A stretch of 64,000 nt of DNA. Origin: Streptomyces sp. A0642 (lineage in GTDB: Bacteria > Actinomycetota > Actinomycetes > Streptomycetales > Streptomycetaceae). The first letter of the stretch is position 1, and each line of letters starts with the position of its first letter. A model generated the notes under the pieces. That model did not search any database. It was not told the DNA's origin and worked only from the letters and a program-made list of their open reading frames with translations. This document shows positions 1 to 8,297 of the stretch, piece after piece. The position numbers and the translations under genes are program-made. Location of the stretch: assembly GCF_004795105.1 (NCBI RefSeq), contig NZ_SSBL01000004.1, forward strand, positions 372,001 through 436,000, read 5' to 3'.

Positions 1-546
1 GTCCGGACGGCGATGCCCGCGTTCGACCCGGCCACCACCCCGGCCCCGTCGATGGGCCGGCTGTCCGAGACGGTGCGCCGGACTCCCGGCGCCGTCCGCA
101 GCGCGCACCCGCAGACCTCCTTCGCCGCCTCGGGTCCGCTGGCCGGCCACGTGGTGGAGGGCCATCACCCGGACTGCCACCTGGGCGAGGACTCACCGCT
201 GGCCCGCCTGCACGGACTCTCGGCCCAGATCCTGCTGCTCGGCACCGGTTTCGGCTCGTGCACCGCCTTCCACCTCGCCGAGTACCGCGTTCCGTCCCCG
301 CCCCGCCGCACCTACCGCTGCGTCGTGCGGGACGGCGGCGGGCGCCGGTGGTGGGAGTACGAGGACGTGGCCCTGGACGACAGCGACTTCACGGCGCTGG
401 GCGCGGACTTCGAACGGTCCGGCCACGGCACGGCCGTCCGCACCGGCCCGGTGGGATCCGCCCCGAGCCGCCTGTTCGAGTTCGCGGCCGCCGTCGAGTT
501 CGCGTCACAGTGGTTGCCGGCGCACCGCTCCGGCGAGCCCGCTTAG
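1..546 (+). CDS. Aminoglycoside N(3)-acetyltransferase, AAC(3) family (5' end outside window)
   Basis: The protein resembles the C-terminal two thirds of AAC(3) enzymes, which acetylate the 3-amino group of aminoglycosides using acetyl-CoA in the cytoplasm. The family signature is visible as MGRLSETVRR, then HPQTSFAASG, GEDSPLARLHG, and the block LLLGTGFGSCTAFHLAEYR, where the His of TAFHLAEYR matches the conserved catalytic-site region. The frame is open from base 1 without a stop, and full-length members are about 260-280 aa against 181 codons here, so the gene starts left of the window. It ends 25 bp before the convergent YbaK gene. It may be a resistance gene or a housekeeping homologue with weak activity; the sequence does not distinguish these. 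Confidence 0.82.
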   Translation, partial: VRTAMPAFDPATTPAPSMGRLSETVRRTPGAVRSAHPQTSFAASGPLAGHVVEGHHPDCHLGEDSPLARLHGLSAQILLLGTGFGSCTAFHLAEYRVPSPPRRTYRCVVRDGGGRRWWEYEDVALDDSDFTALGADFERSGHGTAVRTGPVGSAPSRLFEFAAAVEFASQWLPAHRSGEPA

Positions 547-571
547 CCGTCTAACGGGCGGGAGGGCAGCC

Positions 572-1132
572 TCAGCCTCCGACGCCGAGACCTTCGACGA
601 CCACGGCGCCCGGCAGCGCCGCCAGGGCCTTGCCCGGCATGATCAGCTTGCCCCGGCGGGTGCCGCTTCCGATGAGGACCCACTCCTCGTCGATGACCGC
701 CGGGTCGATCAACAGCGGCCAGCCGTCCGGGAGTCCGACGGGTGTGATGCCGCCGTACTCCATACCCGTCTCGCCGACCGCCGTGTCCATCGGGGCGAAC
801 GAGGCCTTTCGAGCGCCCAGTTGCCTGCGGACGGCGCCGTTCACATCGACACGGGAGTGGGAGAGGACGAGACAGGCGGCCAGGCTCACCTCGCCGCCGC
901 GCTTGCCGGCCACCACGACGCAGTTGGCCGACCGGCGCAGCAGACCGGCCCCGTGGTGCGCGACGAAGGCCGCCGTGTCGGCGATCTCGGGATCCGTGTC
1001 GACATGGATGATCTGCTCCGAGGGGACCCCGCCCCAGCCCTCTCGTACCGCCCGGGCCACCGGGGCCGTGAGGAGTTCGAGGCGGTCGGCGGCGGGGCGG
1101 GCGTCCTCGAAGGAGCCGATGGGGGCGCGCAT
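572..1132 (-). CDS. YbaK/EbsC-family aminoacyl-tRNA deacylase-like protein
   Basis: The 186-aa protein has the YbaK/ProX fold pattern. This family hydrolyses mischarged tRNAs such as Cys-tRNAPro. Supporting motifs are IIHVDTDPEIADTAAFVAHH near the N-terminus, CVVVAGKRGG with the conserved lysine, and the glycine-rich GMEYGGITPVGLPDGWPLLID, which is the usual YbaK signature. The ATG at 1132 was chosen because the upstream in-frame extension is arginine/histidine-rich shadow sequence. The gene lies just downstream of the XRE-cupin gene on the same strand, 68 bp away, so read-through is possible. The exact tRNA substrate cannot be read from sequence. Confidence 0.85.
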   Translation of the reverse strand: MRAPIGSFEDARPAADRLELLTAPVARAVREGWGGVPSEQIIHVDTDPEIADTAAFVAHHGAGLLRRSANCVVVAGKRGGEVSLAACLVLSHSRVDVNGAVRRQLGARKASFAPMDTAVGETGMEYGGITPVGLPDGWPLLIDPAVIDEEWVLIGSGTRRGKLIMPGKALAALPGAVVVEGLGVGG

Positions 1133-1173
1133 GCGCGCCACGCTAACAGCGCGCGTGGCCCTGTCCGTCGGGC

Positions 1174-1216
1174 GTCTCATCTGACGGGCGGGCGGGTGTC
1201 TCATCTGACGGGCGGG
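1174..1216. repeat. 24-bp-period direct repeat over the XRE-cupin stop codon
   Basis: A 19-bp word, GTCTCATCTGACGGGCGGG, occurs at 1174-1192 and again at 1198-1216. The second copy covers the last codons and stop of the minus-strand XRE-cupin gene; the first lies directly beyond it. The spacing is 24 bp, a multiple of three. The same architecture is seen at three other genes in this window. Confidence 0.85.
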
Positions 1217-1773
1217 ATGGATACGGCCATCGTGGCGTCGACGGGCTCGGAGCCCTCGTTGCGGTAGGCGTGCGGGTGGTGCGCCTCGAAGGTGGCGGAG
1301 GTGCCGGCGGGCACGGTGTACGGGGTGCCGTCGACGACGAGGGTGAGGGTGCCCGCGGTGACGTGGAGGAGTTCCACGGTGCCTTCGGGGTGCGGGTCGG
1401 ATTCGCTGCCCTCGCCGGGCATCAGGTGCCAGGACCAGAGTTCCAGCGGGCCCCGGGCGTCGGCTCCGACCAGCAGGGCGGTGGAGCTGCCCGCCTCGGT
1501 GGACCACATGCGGACGGCCTGGCTCTCGTCGACCAGGCGGACCGGCGCGCCCTGTTCGTAGTCGAGCAGGGTCGTGATGCTGATCCCCAGCGCGTCGGCG
1601 AGCTTGACCGTGGTGCCGACGCTGGGGTTGGTGCGGGCCTGCTCGATCTGGATGATCATCCCCCGGCTGACCCCGGCACGGGAGGCCAGGGCGTCCAGGG
1701 TGAAGCCCCTCTCGCCGCGCCAGCGCTTGAGGTTCCGGGCGAGGGACTGGGTCAGCTGGTCGAGATCCGTCAC
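1201..1773 (-). CDS. XRE-type HTH regulator with C-terminal cupin domain
   Basis: This 190-aa protein combines an N-terminal Cro/CI-type helix-turn-helix (about residues 8-65; FTLDALASRAGVSRGMIIQ) with a C-terminal cupin sensor domain (about 110-185; HPEGTVELLHVTAGTLTLVVD then AHHPHAYRNEG). Such regulators usually sense a small metabolite through the cupin and control a neighbouring transporter or enzyme. GTG at 1773 is chosen because homologues start just before TQSLARNLKRWR, and the longer open frame adds 61 low-similarity residues. It is divergent from the EamA transporter 91 bp away, so control of that exporter is the simplest inference. Confidence 0.9.
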   Translation of the reverse strand: MTDLDQLTQSLARNLKRWRGERGFTLDALASRAGVSRGMIIQIEQARTNPSVGTTVKLADALGISITTLLDYEQGAPVRLVDESQAVRMWSTEAGSSTALLVGADARGPLELWSWHLMPGEGSESDPHPEGTVELLHVTAGTLTLVVDGTPYTVPAGTSATFEAHHPHAYRNEGSEPVDATMAVSIPPVR

Positions 1774-1864
1774 ATTCAGTCCAATATTTTGTCTTGCAGT
1801 CGAAGATAATGAACTACGGTGTGGTGTACCCACTCGTTCATCGCACTGTACTGCGAGGCCGCTG
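1774..1864. promoter_or_regulatory. AT-rich divergent promoter region, XRE-cupin / EamA
   Basis: The 91-bp gap between the divergent starts holds the most AT-rich short stretch nearby, including CCAATATTTTG and GATAATG. It must carry both promoters. No clear operator palindrome was found, so only the location is asserted. Confidence 0.4.
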
Positions 1865-2731
1865 ATGACCGCACTGTTCGCCCTGGCAACCAGCCTGTTG
1901 TGGGGGCTCGCCGACTTCGGCGGCGGGGTGCTGACCCGACGCCTGCCCGCGCTCACCGTGGTGGTCGTCTCGCAGGCGGTCGCGGCGGTCGTGCTGGGCG
2001 TCCTCGTGATCGCGACCGGCGGCTGGAGCGAAGCGGACGGCCGGCTGTGGTTCGCCGTGGCGGCGGGTGCGGTGGGGCCGGTGGTGATCCTGAGCTTCTA
2101 CAAGGCCCTGGCGCTCGGCCCGATGGGCGTGGTGTCACCCCTCGGATCGCTGGGCGTCGCCGTCCCGGTGAGCATCGGACTGGCCGTCGGCGAGCGTCCG
2201 GGACTGCTGCAGGGCGCCGGGGTGGCCGTCGCCGTGGCCGGCATCGTGATGGCGGGCGGGCCGCAGCTGCGCGGGGCCCCGGTGCAGCGTCAGGCGGTCC
2301 TGCTGACCCTGTTCGCGGCGTTCGGCTTCGGGGCCGTGATGTCCCTCATCGCGGAGGCGTCCACCACGGTGACCGGACTGTTCCTCTCGCTCTTCGTCCA
2401 GCGGGTCGTCAGTGTCGCGCTAGGCGGCGCCGCGCTGTACGTCTCCGTGCTGCGCGGGGCCCGCGCCCTGCCCGAGGAGGGCGGCGCCGCCGTGGTGGCC
2501 GCCGCGCTGCCGGCGCTGACGTTCGTGGGTCTCGCCGATGTCGCGGCCAACGGCAGCTACGCGATCGCCGCACAGCACGGGCCGGTGACCGTCGCCGCCG
2601 TGCTCGCCTCGCTCTACCCGGTGGTCACGGCCCTGGCCGCGCGGGGAATCCTCGGGGAGCGGCTGCGCGGGGTACAGGCCGCGGGAGCCGGGCTCGCCCT
2701 CCTGGGCACGGTGCTGCTCGCGACAGGATGA
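1865..2731 (+). CDS. EamA-family (DMT) membrane transporter
   Basis: A 288-aa polytopic membrane protein with about ten hydrophobic segments in two halves, as in drug/metabolite transporters of the EamA family. Diagnostic features are the N-terminal LATSLLWGLADFGGG, the end of the first repeat with GPMGVVSPLGSLGVAVPVSIG, and the C-terminal GPVTVAAVLASLYPVVTALAARGILGE, the typical EamA repeat end. ATG 1865 follows the divergent promoter; upstream in-frame codons overlap the regulator gene. The substrate is unknown: members export amino acids, nucleosides or toxic metabolites. Divergence from a cupin-domain regulator suggests inducible export of the molecule sensed. Confidence 0.88.
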   Translation: MTALFALATSLLWGLADFGGGVLTRRLPALTVVVVSQAVAAVVLGVLVIATGGWSEADGRLWFAVAAGAVGPVVILSFYKALALGPMGVVSPLGSLGVAVPVSIGLAVGERPGLLQGAGVAVAVAGIVMAGGPQLRGAPVQRQAVLLTLFAAFGFGAVMSLIAEASTTVTGLFLSLFVQRVVSVALGGAALYVSVLRGARALPEEGGAAVVAAALPALTFVGLADVAANGSYAIAAQHGPVTVAAVLASLYPVVTALAARGILGERLRGVQAAGAGLALLGTVLLATG

Positions 2732-2772
2732 CGGGCCGGGGGGAGCCAGAGGCCGCCGACGCGAGGGCGCTC

Positions 2773-2795
2773 TCGCTCGGCGCACCGCCGAGCGA
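2773..2795. terminator. Hairpin between convergent EamA and acyltransferase genes
   Basis: A perfect 10-bp stem, TCGCTCGGCG / CGCCGAGCGA, closes a 3-nt loop (CAC) in the 99-bp gap between convergent genes. No T-tract follows, which is usual for Streptomyces; it could act in both directions. Confidence 0.65.
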
Positions 2796-2830
2796 CCTCA
2801 GCTCGTGCGCGGCGGCACCACCCGACGGCC

Positions 2831-3574
2831 TCAGCTCTCCTCCAGCTCCGCCACGGCCAGCAGTTGTTCGGGGGTCACGCCCGCCGGGATCGGGATCGGG
2901 GCCGGCGTCCGCAGGGGAGGCTGCCATCCCTTCTCGGCGTCCCAGCTCCGTACGACCCGGGCGGGCGCCCCGGCCACCACCGCGTGGTCGGGCACCTCGC
3001 CCCGTACCACCGCCCCCGCGGCCACCACCACGTTGCGGCCGAGCGTGGCGCCCGGGAGGATCACCGCTCCGGTGCCGATCCAGCAGCCGGGGCCGATGGT
3101 CACGGGCTCCATCCGCGGCCACTGCTTGCCGACCGGCTGCCCGGGGTCGTCGTAGCTGTGGTTGGTCGAGGTGATGTAGACGTACGGTCCGCAGTACGTG
3201 TCCGAGCCGATCGTCACCGTGGTGTCCGCGACCACATGGCTGCCGCGGCCCAGCACCACTCCGTCGCCGAGCGTCAGGACGGTGTCGGATCCGAGGTCGA
3301 GGCCCGGCATGAGCCCCGCGGTCAGGGTGACCTGTTCGCCGATGATGCAGTGGGCGCCCAGCTCGATCCACGGCTCGCCGAACACCGTGCCCTGCGGGAA
3401 GGCCAGCCGGGTACCCTCGCCGATTTTCCTGAACCGCAGCCCGCCGGGACGTGCCGCGGTGATCGCACCCGTCTCCTGCACCCAGCGCCGGCACCGGTGG
3501 AAGGCACCGGACAGGGCGCGCCGCCGCCAGGCGGTCAGGGAGGAGAACGTGTTTCTGTTCTTCGGCACCCGCAC
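2831..3574 (-). CDS. Left-handed beta-helix acyltransferase (hexapeptide-repeat O-acetyltransferase type)
   Basis: The 247-aa protein has hexapeptide repeats typical of left-handed beta-helix acyl/acetyltransferases, from about residue 70 to 200: LGAHCIIGEQVTLTAG, LGDGVVLGRGSHVVAD, VTIGSDTYCGPYVYI, then TSTNHSYDDPG (the acceptor/catalytic His loop), then VTIGPGCWIGTGAVILPGATLG and the closing AGAPARVVR. These enzymes form trimers and transfer acyl groups from acyl-CoA to sugars or other hydroxyls. The N-terminal 60 residues are basic and not recognised. The gene stands alone, so the acceptor is unknown; a cell-surface sugar is a guess based on the family. Confidence 0.82.
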   Translation of the reverse strand: MRVPKNRNTFSSLTAWRRRALSGAFHRCRRWVQETGAITAARPGGLRFRKIGEGTRLAFPQGTVFGEPWIELGAHCIIGEQVTLTAGLMPGLDLGSDTVLTLGDGVVLGRGSHVVADTTVTIGSDTYCGPYVYITSTNHSYDDPGQPVGKQWPRMEPVTIGPGCWIGTGAVILPGATLGRNVVVAAGAVVRGEVPDHAVVAGAPARVVRSWDAEKGWQPPLRTPAPIPIPAGVTPEQLLAVAELEES

Positions 3575-3736
3575 ACGGTAGTCGGCGGGCCCTGGGGCGG
3601 CGGCCGGACCGGCCTGTGATCTTCACCCCACCGGATCACGCGGCGGCTCCCGCGTCGCATACCGTTTGCCGGGCGGGCCGTACGACGGCGTTCGGACGGC
3701 CGCGATCCACGGCACCGGAGCTCGGAGGGACGCGCG

Positions 3737-4267
3737 ATGGCAGAGCAGGCGTTGATCACGGCCATGGGCGGCAAGGAGCCGGTCATCGACGCGGATGCCT
3801 TCACCGCACCGACCTCGGTCGCGATCGGGGACATCACGATGGCCGCGGGATCCAGCCTCTGGTACCACGCGGTGCTGCGGGCCGACTGCGGCCCGATCGT
3901 CATCGGCGCCGACTCCAATATCCAGGACAACTGCAGCGTCCACGTCGATCCGGGATTCCCCGTCACGGTCGGGGAGCGGGTCTCGGTCGGGCACAACGCC
4001 GTGCTGCACGGCTGCACCGTCGAGGACGACGTGCTGGTCGGCATGGGCGCCACCGTGCTCAACGGCGCCCACATCGGCGCCGGTTCGCTGATCGCCGCCC
4101 AGGCCCTCGTCCCGCAGGGGATGCGAGTGCCCCCGGGCTCGCTGGTCGCGGGCGTGCCCGCCAAGGTCAAGCGGCAGCTGACCGAGGAGGAGCTCGAAGG
4201 CATCAGGTTCAACGCCGTCGGATACGTGGAGCTGGCCAAGGCCCACCGACAGGCGCACGAGGACTGA
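3737..4267 (+). CDS. Gamma-class carbonic anhydrase-like hexapeptide protein
   Basis: A 176-aa left-handed beta-helix protein of the gamma-carbonic anhydrase/YrdA group. Key motifs in order are SLWYHAVLRADCGPIVIG (conserved Arg and Asp), NIQDNCSVHVD, VGHNAVLHGCTVED and GMGATVLNG. The histidines in SVHVD, SVGHN and VLHGC are in the positions that bind the active-site metal at the trimer interface. The C-terminus GVPAKVKRQLTEEE is family-typical. A GGAGGG Shine-Dalgarno lies just before the ATG. Many such proteins lack measurable CO2 hydration activity, so the biochemical role is uncertain. It is convergent with the DedA gene across a strong hairpin. Confidence 0.88.
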   Translation: MAEQALITAMGGKEPVIDADAFTAPTSVAIGDITMAAGSSLWYHAVLRADCGPIVIGADSNIQDNCSVHVDPGFPVTVGERVSVGHNAVLHGCTVEDDVLVGMGATVLNGAHIGAGSLIAAQALVPQGMRVPPGSLVAGVPAKVKRQLTEEELEGIRFNAVGYVELAKAHRQAHED

Positions 4268-4273
4268 TCACCC

Positions 4274-4297
4274 GGCCCCGGCCGGACGGCCGGGGCC
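4274..4297. terminator. Hairpin between convergent gamma-CA and DedA genes
   Basis: A perfect 10-bp stem GGCCCCGGCC / GGCCGGGGCC with a 4-nt loop GGAC, six bases after the carbonic anhydrase stop. Convergent placement suggests a bidirectional terminator. Confidence 0.75.
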
Positions 4298-4305
4298 CGC
4301 CCCCG

Positions 4306-4968
4306 TCAGTCGGCGACCGGTACGGCCGACGGTTCGGACGCGGCCTCGGCCGCCTCGGCCCGCGCGGCCGCCTTCTTGGCCCGGTTCTTGAGGATGAGCA
4401 TCGAGGCGAGCCCGATCAGGACCGCGATCGCCAGCCCCAGGTACGAGAACCGCTTGAGCCAGGCCTCCGCGACGACACCCACCGAGTAGATGACGGCCGT
4501 GGTGCCGCCCGCCCAGGCGATCCCGCCGAGCACGTTGGCGATCAGGAACTTCCAGTAGGGCATGTGCAGCACGCCGGCGAGCGGTCCGGCGAAGATGCGC
4601 AGCAGTGCGACGAAGCGGCCGAAGAAGACCGCCCACATGCCCCACTTCTGGAACGAGCGCTCCGCCATGGCGATCTGGCTCTCGCCGAAGTGCCGGGGGA
4701 ACTTCCCGCCCAGCCAGGCGAGCAGCGGCCGTCCGCCCTTGCGGCCGATGGCGTATCCGATCGAATCGCCGATCACCGCCCCGGCCGTGGCGCAGGCGCC
4801 CAGGATCCACGGATTGATGCCGTCGTGGCTGGCGGCCAGCAGGGCCGCGCTGATCAGCACGATCTCGCCGGGCAGCGGAATGCCCAGGCTCTCCAGCCCG
4901 ATGACGACGCCCACCAGGACGTACACGCTGATAGCGGGGACGGTCTCCAGCCACTCCTGGATGTGCAA
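4306..4968 (-). CDS. DedA-family membrane protein
   Basis: A 220-aa DedA (SNARE-associated/VTT) membrane protein. The N-terminal signature GLESLGIPLPGEIVL and the central FFGRFVALLRIFAGPLAG (the G-R-F-x-P/L-x-x-R helix) are diagnostic. Members act in membrane lipid homeostasis, including undecaprenyl-phosphate or phospholipid flipping. A TTG start at 4968 is preferred: it sits 7 nt after GGAGGA, whereas the upstream frame extension runs through an inverted repeat. Four to five hydrophobic segments and a lysine/alanine-rich cytoplasmic tail (NRAKKAAARAEAAEAA) are visible. A second VTT-type protein (12610) and uppP (13492) lie 8 kb away, a possible functional theme of lipid-carrier recycling. 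Confidence 0.88.
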   Translation of the reverse strand: MHIQEWLETVPAISVYVLVGVVIGLESLGIPLPGEIVLISAALLAASHDGINPWILGACATAGAVIGDSIGYAIGRKGGRPLLAWLGGKFPRHFGESQIAMAERSFQKWGMWAVFFGRFVALLRIFAGPLAGVLHMPYWKFLIANVLGGIAWAGGTTAVIYSVGVVAEAWLKRFSYLGLAIAVLIGLASMLILKNRAKKAAARAEAAEAASEPSAVPVAD

Positions 4969-5066
4969 CGCCGGTTCCTCCGTAGTGATGGCCTCATCGC
5001 CCGCCGGACCACTCCTCGGCGCACGCCGGAAGCCTACCGGTCGCCGCGTCGCGGCGGGCAGTGCGA

Positions 5067-5120
5067 AGGGCCGGTACGGGGTGGGCCCGCTGCGTCGCGG
5101 GCCCACCCCGTACCGGCCCT
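5067..5120. terminator. 24-bp perfect inverted repeat downstream of the thioesterase gene
   Basis: Left arm 5067-5090 and right arm 5097-5120 are perfectly complementary over 24 bp with a 6-nt loop TGCGTC. The arms contain GGTACGGGGTGGGCCCGC. It lies 57 bp beyond the thioesterase stop and upstream of dedA, so it probably insulates dedA from read-through. Confidence 0.85.
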
Positions 5121-5176
5121 GCCGGCCGCCCCGTTCCCTCCCGGATGCGGAGCGGCCCTGCCCGGGTTCCGCGGTG

Positions 5177-5629
5177 TCAGGCGTGCGGGCGCAGGGTCCA
5201 GATCACGGTCATCTCACCGGTCACGGCGCCGTCCGCGCGCCGGATCTCGATGGCCACCGGGAATTCGGGGCGACCGCCGGCGTCGAGTTCGGCGACGACG
5301 TCGGCCACCGGACGGCCGAGGGTGGCGGTCGCGGTGACCTCGCCCATCGCCAGCTTCTTGTAGGCGATCTGGGCGTTCACCGCGAGCGGGACGGCCCGCG
5401 TCAGCTGCTCGCCGAACGCCGCCATGACGATGGCCCCGCTCGCCGACTCCGCGAGTGTGAACATGGCGCCGGCGTGGGGGCCGCCGACGTGGTTGTGGAA
5501 GTCGGGCTGGTCCGGCATGCGGACCACCGCGCGGTCGGCTGTGGACTCGAGGAATTCCAGGTTGAGGGTCCGGACCATCGGGACCGACGCGGCGACCATG
5601 TCGCCCGCGGTCATCTGTTCAGCGCTCAT
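5177..5629 (-). CDS. Hotdog-fold thioesterase-like protein (DUF4442/PaaI type)
   Basis: A 150-aa protein with hotdog-fold features: PDFHNHVGGPHAGAMFTLAESASG, where the helix following the HNHVGGPHAG turn is the central hotdog helix, and VAIEIRRADGAVTGEMTVIW, the closing strand pair. Relatives hydrolyse acyl-CoA thioesters. ATG 5629 is taken; a GTG six codons upstream (5647) is an alternative. It is a single-gene unit with a very strong downstream hairpin. The acyl substrate cannot be inferred from the neighbours. Confidence 0.78.
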   Translation of the reverse strand: MSAEQMTAGDMVAASVPMVRTLNLEFLESTADRAVVRMPDQPDFHNHVGGPHAGAMFTLAESASGAIVMAAFGEQLTRAVPLAVNAQIAYKKLAMGEVTATATLGRPVADVVAELDAGGRPEFPVAIEIRRADGAVTGEMTVIWTLRPHA

Positions 5630-5770
5630 GGGCCAGATGTTACTCACGAGTAGTGGTGTTTGGCCATGTCTCCGAAGCGATGCGCCCGCGCCCCGCCCGC
5701 ATCTCCTTCACCGTCCGCTCACGGGGGCGGCCGTAGCCGCCCGGCCGGCGCCCCTCTATCGTTACTCGCC

Positions 5771-6883
5771 ATGTGGCCAGGACAGCAGCCGCCCGGGGGC
5801 GAGCAAAACCCGCAGGACCAGAACCAGAACCCGTACCAGCAGCCGGGTTACCAGCAGCCGAACCCGTATCAGCAGCCGGGTTACCAGCAGCCCGGTGGGG
5901 AGCAGCAGCCCGGGTACGGCTACCCGCAGCAGGGCCAGCCCGGGCAGCAGCCCGGGTACGGCTACCCGCAGCAGGGCCAGCCGGGATACCAGCAGCCCAA
6001 TCCGTACCAGCAGCCGACCGTCCCGCAGTACGCGGTGCCCGGTCCGCCCGGAGGTCCCCAGCCCGGCAACGACAAGAAGAAGACGACCGTCGTCGCCATC
6101 GTGGCGGCGATCGCGGTCGTGGTGGCCGCGGCGGTCACCGGTGTCGTCGTGCTGAACAAGGACGACGACAAGAAGGAGGGCAAGAACGTCGCCGACGACA
6201 AGAAGTCGTCCGCGCCCGCCAAGCCCTCCGACGCCGCGTCCTCGCCCGAGGCGAACCCGCGCGGCACCGACGGCGACGCCAAGCCGCTGATCGCGGGCTG
6301 GAAGGTCGTGACCAACCCCAAGTGGGGCACGCAGTTCGACGTGCCCGGCGACTGGGAGGTCGGGTCCCCCGGCACGTTCTCGTACTTCGAGGACGACGCC
6401 AAGGACGACGGCTCGCCGCTCATCGGCTTCTCCGCCCCGGCGGACCTCAAGAAGAAGTGGTGCGTCGACGACTTCGACAAGGACGGCACCAAGGAGAACT
6501 ACAGCCTCGCCGGCACCGGCACCCGCGGCGCGGAGGGCGCCACGGACGCCGCCCTGAACGCCCGGAACGAAGCGGGGACCTGGGCGTGGGGCGCGTACGC
6601 CCAGCACATGCCGAAGAAGACCATCAAGATCAGCAAGGCGAAGCAGTACACCACCAAGTCGGGACTGACGGGCAGCGTGGTCACCGCCACCGCCCCGAAC
6701 GTCACGAAGAAGAAGAAGTGCGACAGCGACGGGAAGACCATCGCCTTCACCTTCAAGAACAGCAGCGGGGCCTTCTCCTCCTGGGTGCTGTACGCCGCCG
6801 CCGGTGTCGAGGGCGAACTGCCGGACGCGACGATCCAGAAGATTCTGAGCACCGTGAGGCTGGTGAAGATCACCGAGTCCTGA
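5771..6883 (+). CDS. Proline/glutamine/tyrosine-rich single-pass membrane protein, unknown function
   Basis: A 370-aa protein of a type common in Streptomyces. Residues about 5-90 are cytoplasmic low-complexity sequence built from imperfect repeats such as NPYQQPGYQQP and GYGYPQQGQPG. A single membrane helix follows (TTVVAIVAAIAVVVAAAVTGVVV, about 105-125). After a charged Lys/Asp linker there is an extracytoplasmic domain of about 210 residues with two conserved-looking cysteines (KKWCVDDFDK and KKKCDSDGKT) and tryptophans that suggest a folded beta domain (PKWGTQFDVPGDWEVGSPGTF). I do not recognise the outer domain. The repeats resemble disordered tails of membrane-anchored signalling or cell-wall proteins; no function is asserted. 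Confidence 0.75.
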   Translation: MWPGQQPPGGEQNPQDQNQNPYQQPGYQQPNPYQQPGYQQPGGEQQPGYGYPQQGQPGQQPGYGYPQQGQPGYQQPNPYQQPTVPQYAVPGPPGGPQPGNDKKKTTVVAIVAAIAVVVAAAVTGVVVLNKDDDKKEGKNVADDKKSSAPAKPSDAASSPEANPRGTDGDAKPLIAGWKVVTNPKWGTQFDVPGDWEVGSPGTFSYFEDDAKDDGSPLIGFSAPADLKKKWCVDDFDKDGTKENYSLAGTGTRGAEGATDAALNARNEAGTWAWGAYAQHMPKKTIKISKAKQYTTKSGLTGSVVTATAPNVTKKKKCDSDGKTIAFTFKNSSGAFSSWVLYAAAGVEGELPDATIQKILSTVRLVKITES

Positions 6884-6989
6884 CCGGACGGGGACGATCC
6901 CGCGGCGCGTCCCGGTGGGACTGACTGGCGGGAACGGCCCGGCGGGAACGCATTTGGCACAACGGGCCCGCTGCCGCGATAGTCCCTGA

Positions 6990-8297
6990 GTGACTGACGC
7001 AGCCGATCCCGCCCCCCTCCCGGACCGCCCCGCCCCGGCGGGCCGCAACTACCGGCTGCTGACCGCCGCCGCGATCATCACGGGCCTGGGCACTCATGGC
7101 GCGCTGATCGCGGCGGCGTTCGCGGTTCTGCAGGCGGGCGGGGACGGCGGGGACGTCGGTCTGGTGGCCGCCGCCAGGACCGCGCCGCTGGTGCTCTTCC
7201 TCCTGATCGGCGGCGCGATCGCCGACCGGCTTCCGCGCCACCGCGTGATGGTCGCGGCCAACGCCCTCAACTTCCTCTCCCAGGGCGCCTTCGCCTGGCT
7301 GGTCCTGGCCGGCGCCCCCCAGCTCTGGCAGATGATGCTGCTGACCGCTCTGTGCGGCACCGGGCAGGCCTTCTTCAACCCCGCGGCCGAGGGCATGCTG
7401 ATGTCCAGCGTCAGCGGTGAACAGGCCGGCCGGGCCTTCGCCCTGTTCAGGATGTCCATGCAGGGCGCGGCCATCGGCGGCGCGGCACTCGGCGGGGCCA
7501 TGATCGCCGCGATGGACCCGGGCTGGGTGCTGGCCGTCGACGCCGCGGCCTTCGCCGTGGCGGGTGCGCTGCGCGCCTTCCTCGACGTCAGCCACATCCC
7601 CTCCCGGGAACCGGGCGGCGGTCTGCTCGCAGATCTGCGGGAGGGCTGGCAGGAGTTCACCGGGCGCCCCTGGCTGTGGGCCATCGTGGCGCAGTTCTCC
7701 GTGGTCGTCGCCGCCGTCGGGGCGGCGGAGGCGGTCTACGGGCCGCTGGTCGCCCGGGACGAGCTCGGGGGCGCCCGGCCGTGGGGTCTGGCGCTCGCCG
7801 CCTTCGGTGTCGGCACGGTCGCCGGGGGCCTGCTGATGGTGCGGTGGAAGCCGCGTCGGCTGCTGCTCGCCGGAACGCTCTGCGTCTTCCCGCTGGCGCT
7901 GCCCTCGGCCGGGCTCGCCGTCCCGCTGCCGGTGACGGGGCTCTGCGCGGTGATGTTCGTCAGCGGGGCGGCCATCGAGGTGTTCGGCGTCTCGTGGATG
8001 ACGGCGATGCACCAGGAGATCCCGGAGGAGAAGCTGTCCCGGGTCTCGGCGTACGACTGGTTCGGCTCGGTCGCCATGGTGCCGGTCGCCACCGCGCTCG
8101 CGGGTCCGGTGGAGTCGGTGGTCGGACGCAGTGCGGCCCTGTGGGGCTGCGCGGGGCTGGTCGTGCTGGTCACCGGCGCGGTGCTGTTCGTCCCGGACGT
8201 CCGCAACCTGACCCGCCGGACCTCGTCCACCGAGGTGCGGGCCGTGATCCCGCCGGTGTCAGCCGATGCTGAAGGCGCCGTCGGGCGGCTCGGGTGA
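6990..8297 (+). CDS. MFS transporter (EntS/MFS_3-type exporter)
   Basis: A 435-aa major facilitator with about 12 membrane segments. The motif-A-like loop GGAIADRLPRHRVMVAANALN follows helix 2, and GTGQAFFNPAAEGML is typical of the enterobactin-exporter-like MFS_3 group. The start is GTG at 6990; no closer ATG precedes the first helix. The C-terminal 39 bp overlap the convergent spermidine-synthase-like gene (8259-8297), so the two mRNAs are complementary at their ends. The substrate is unknown; relatives export siderophores or macrolides. Confidence 0.87.
   Translation: MTDAADPAPLPDRPAPAGRNYRLLTAAAIITGLGTHGALIAAAFAVLQAGGDGGDVGLVAAARTAPLVLFLLIGGAIADRLPRHRVMVAANALNFLSQGAFAWLVLAGAPQLWQMMLLTALCGTGQAFFNPAAEGMLMSSVSGEQAGRAFALFRMSMQGAAIGGAALGGAMIAAMDPGWVLAVDAAAFAVAGALRAFLDVSHIPSREPGGGLLADLREGWQEFTGRPWLWAIVAQFSVVVAAVGAAEAVYGPLVARDELGGARPWGLALAAFGVGTVAGGLLMVRWKPRRLLLAGTLCVFPLALPSAGLAVPLPVTGLCAVMFVSGAAIEVFGVSWMTAMHQEIPEEKLSRVSAYDWFGSVAMVPVATALAGPVESVVGRSAALWGCAGLVVLVTGAVLFVPDVRNLTRRTSSTEVRAVIPPVSADAEGAVGRLG

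Noticed and set aside
3616..5337. Plus-strand 573-codon Arg/Gly/His-rich frame
   Set aside because: Overlaps three well-supported genes (gamma-CA, DedA, thioesterase) and has no recognisable domain.
5762..7048. Long minus-strand frame opposite the Pro/Gln-rich membrane protein
   Set aside because: Its Leu/Val/Arg repeats are the antisense of the plus-strand repeats; the plus strand has a coherent membrane protein layout.
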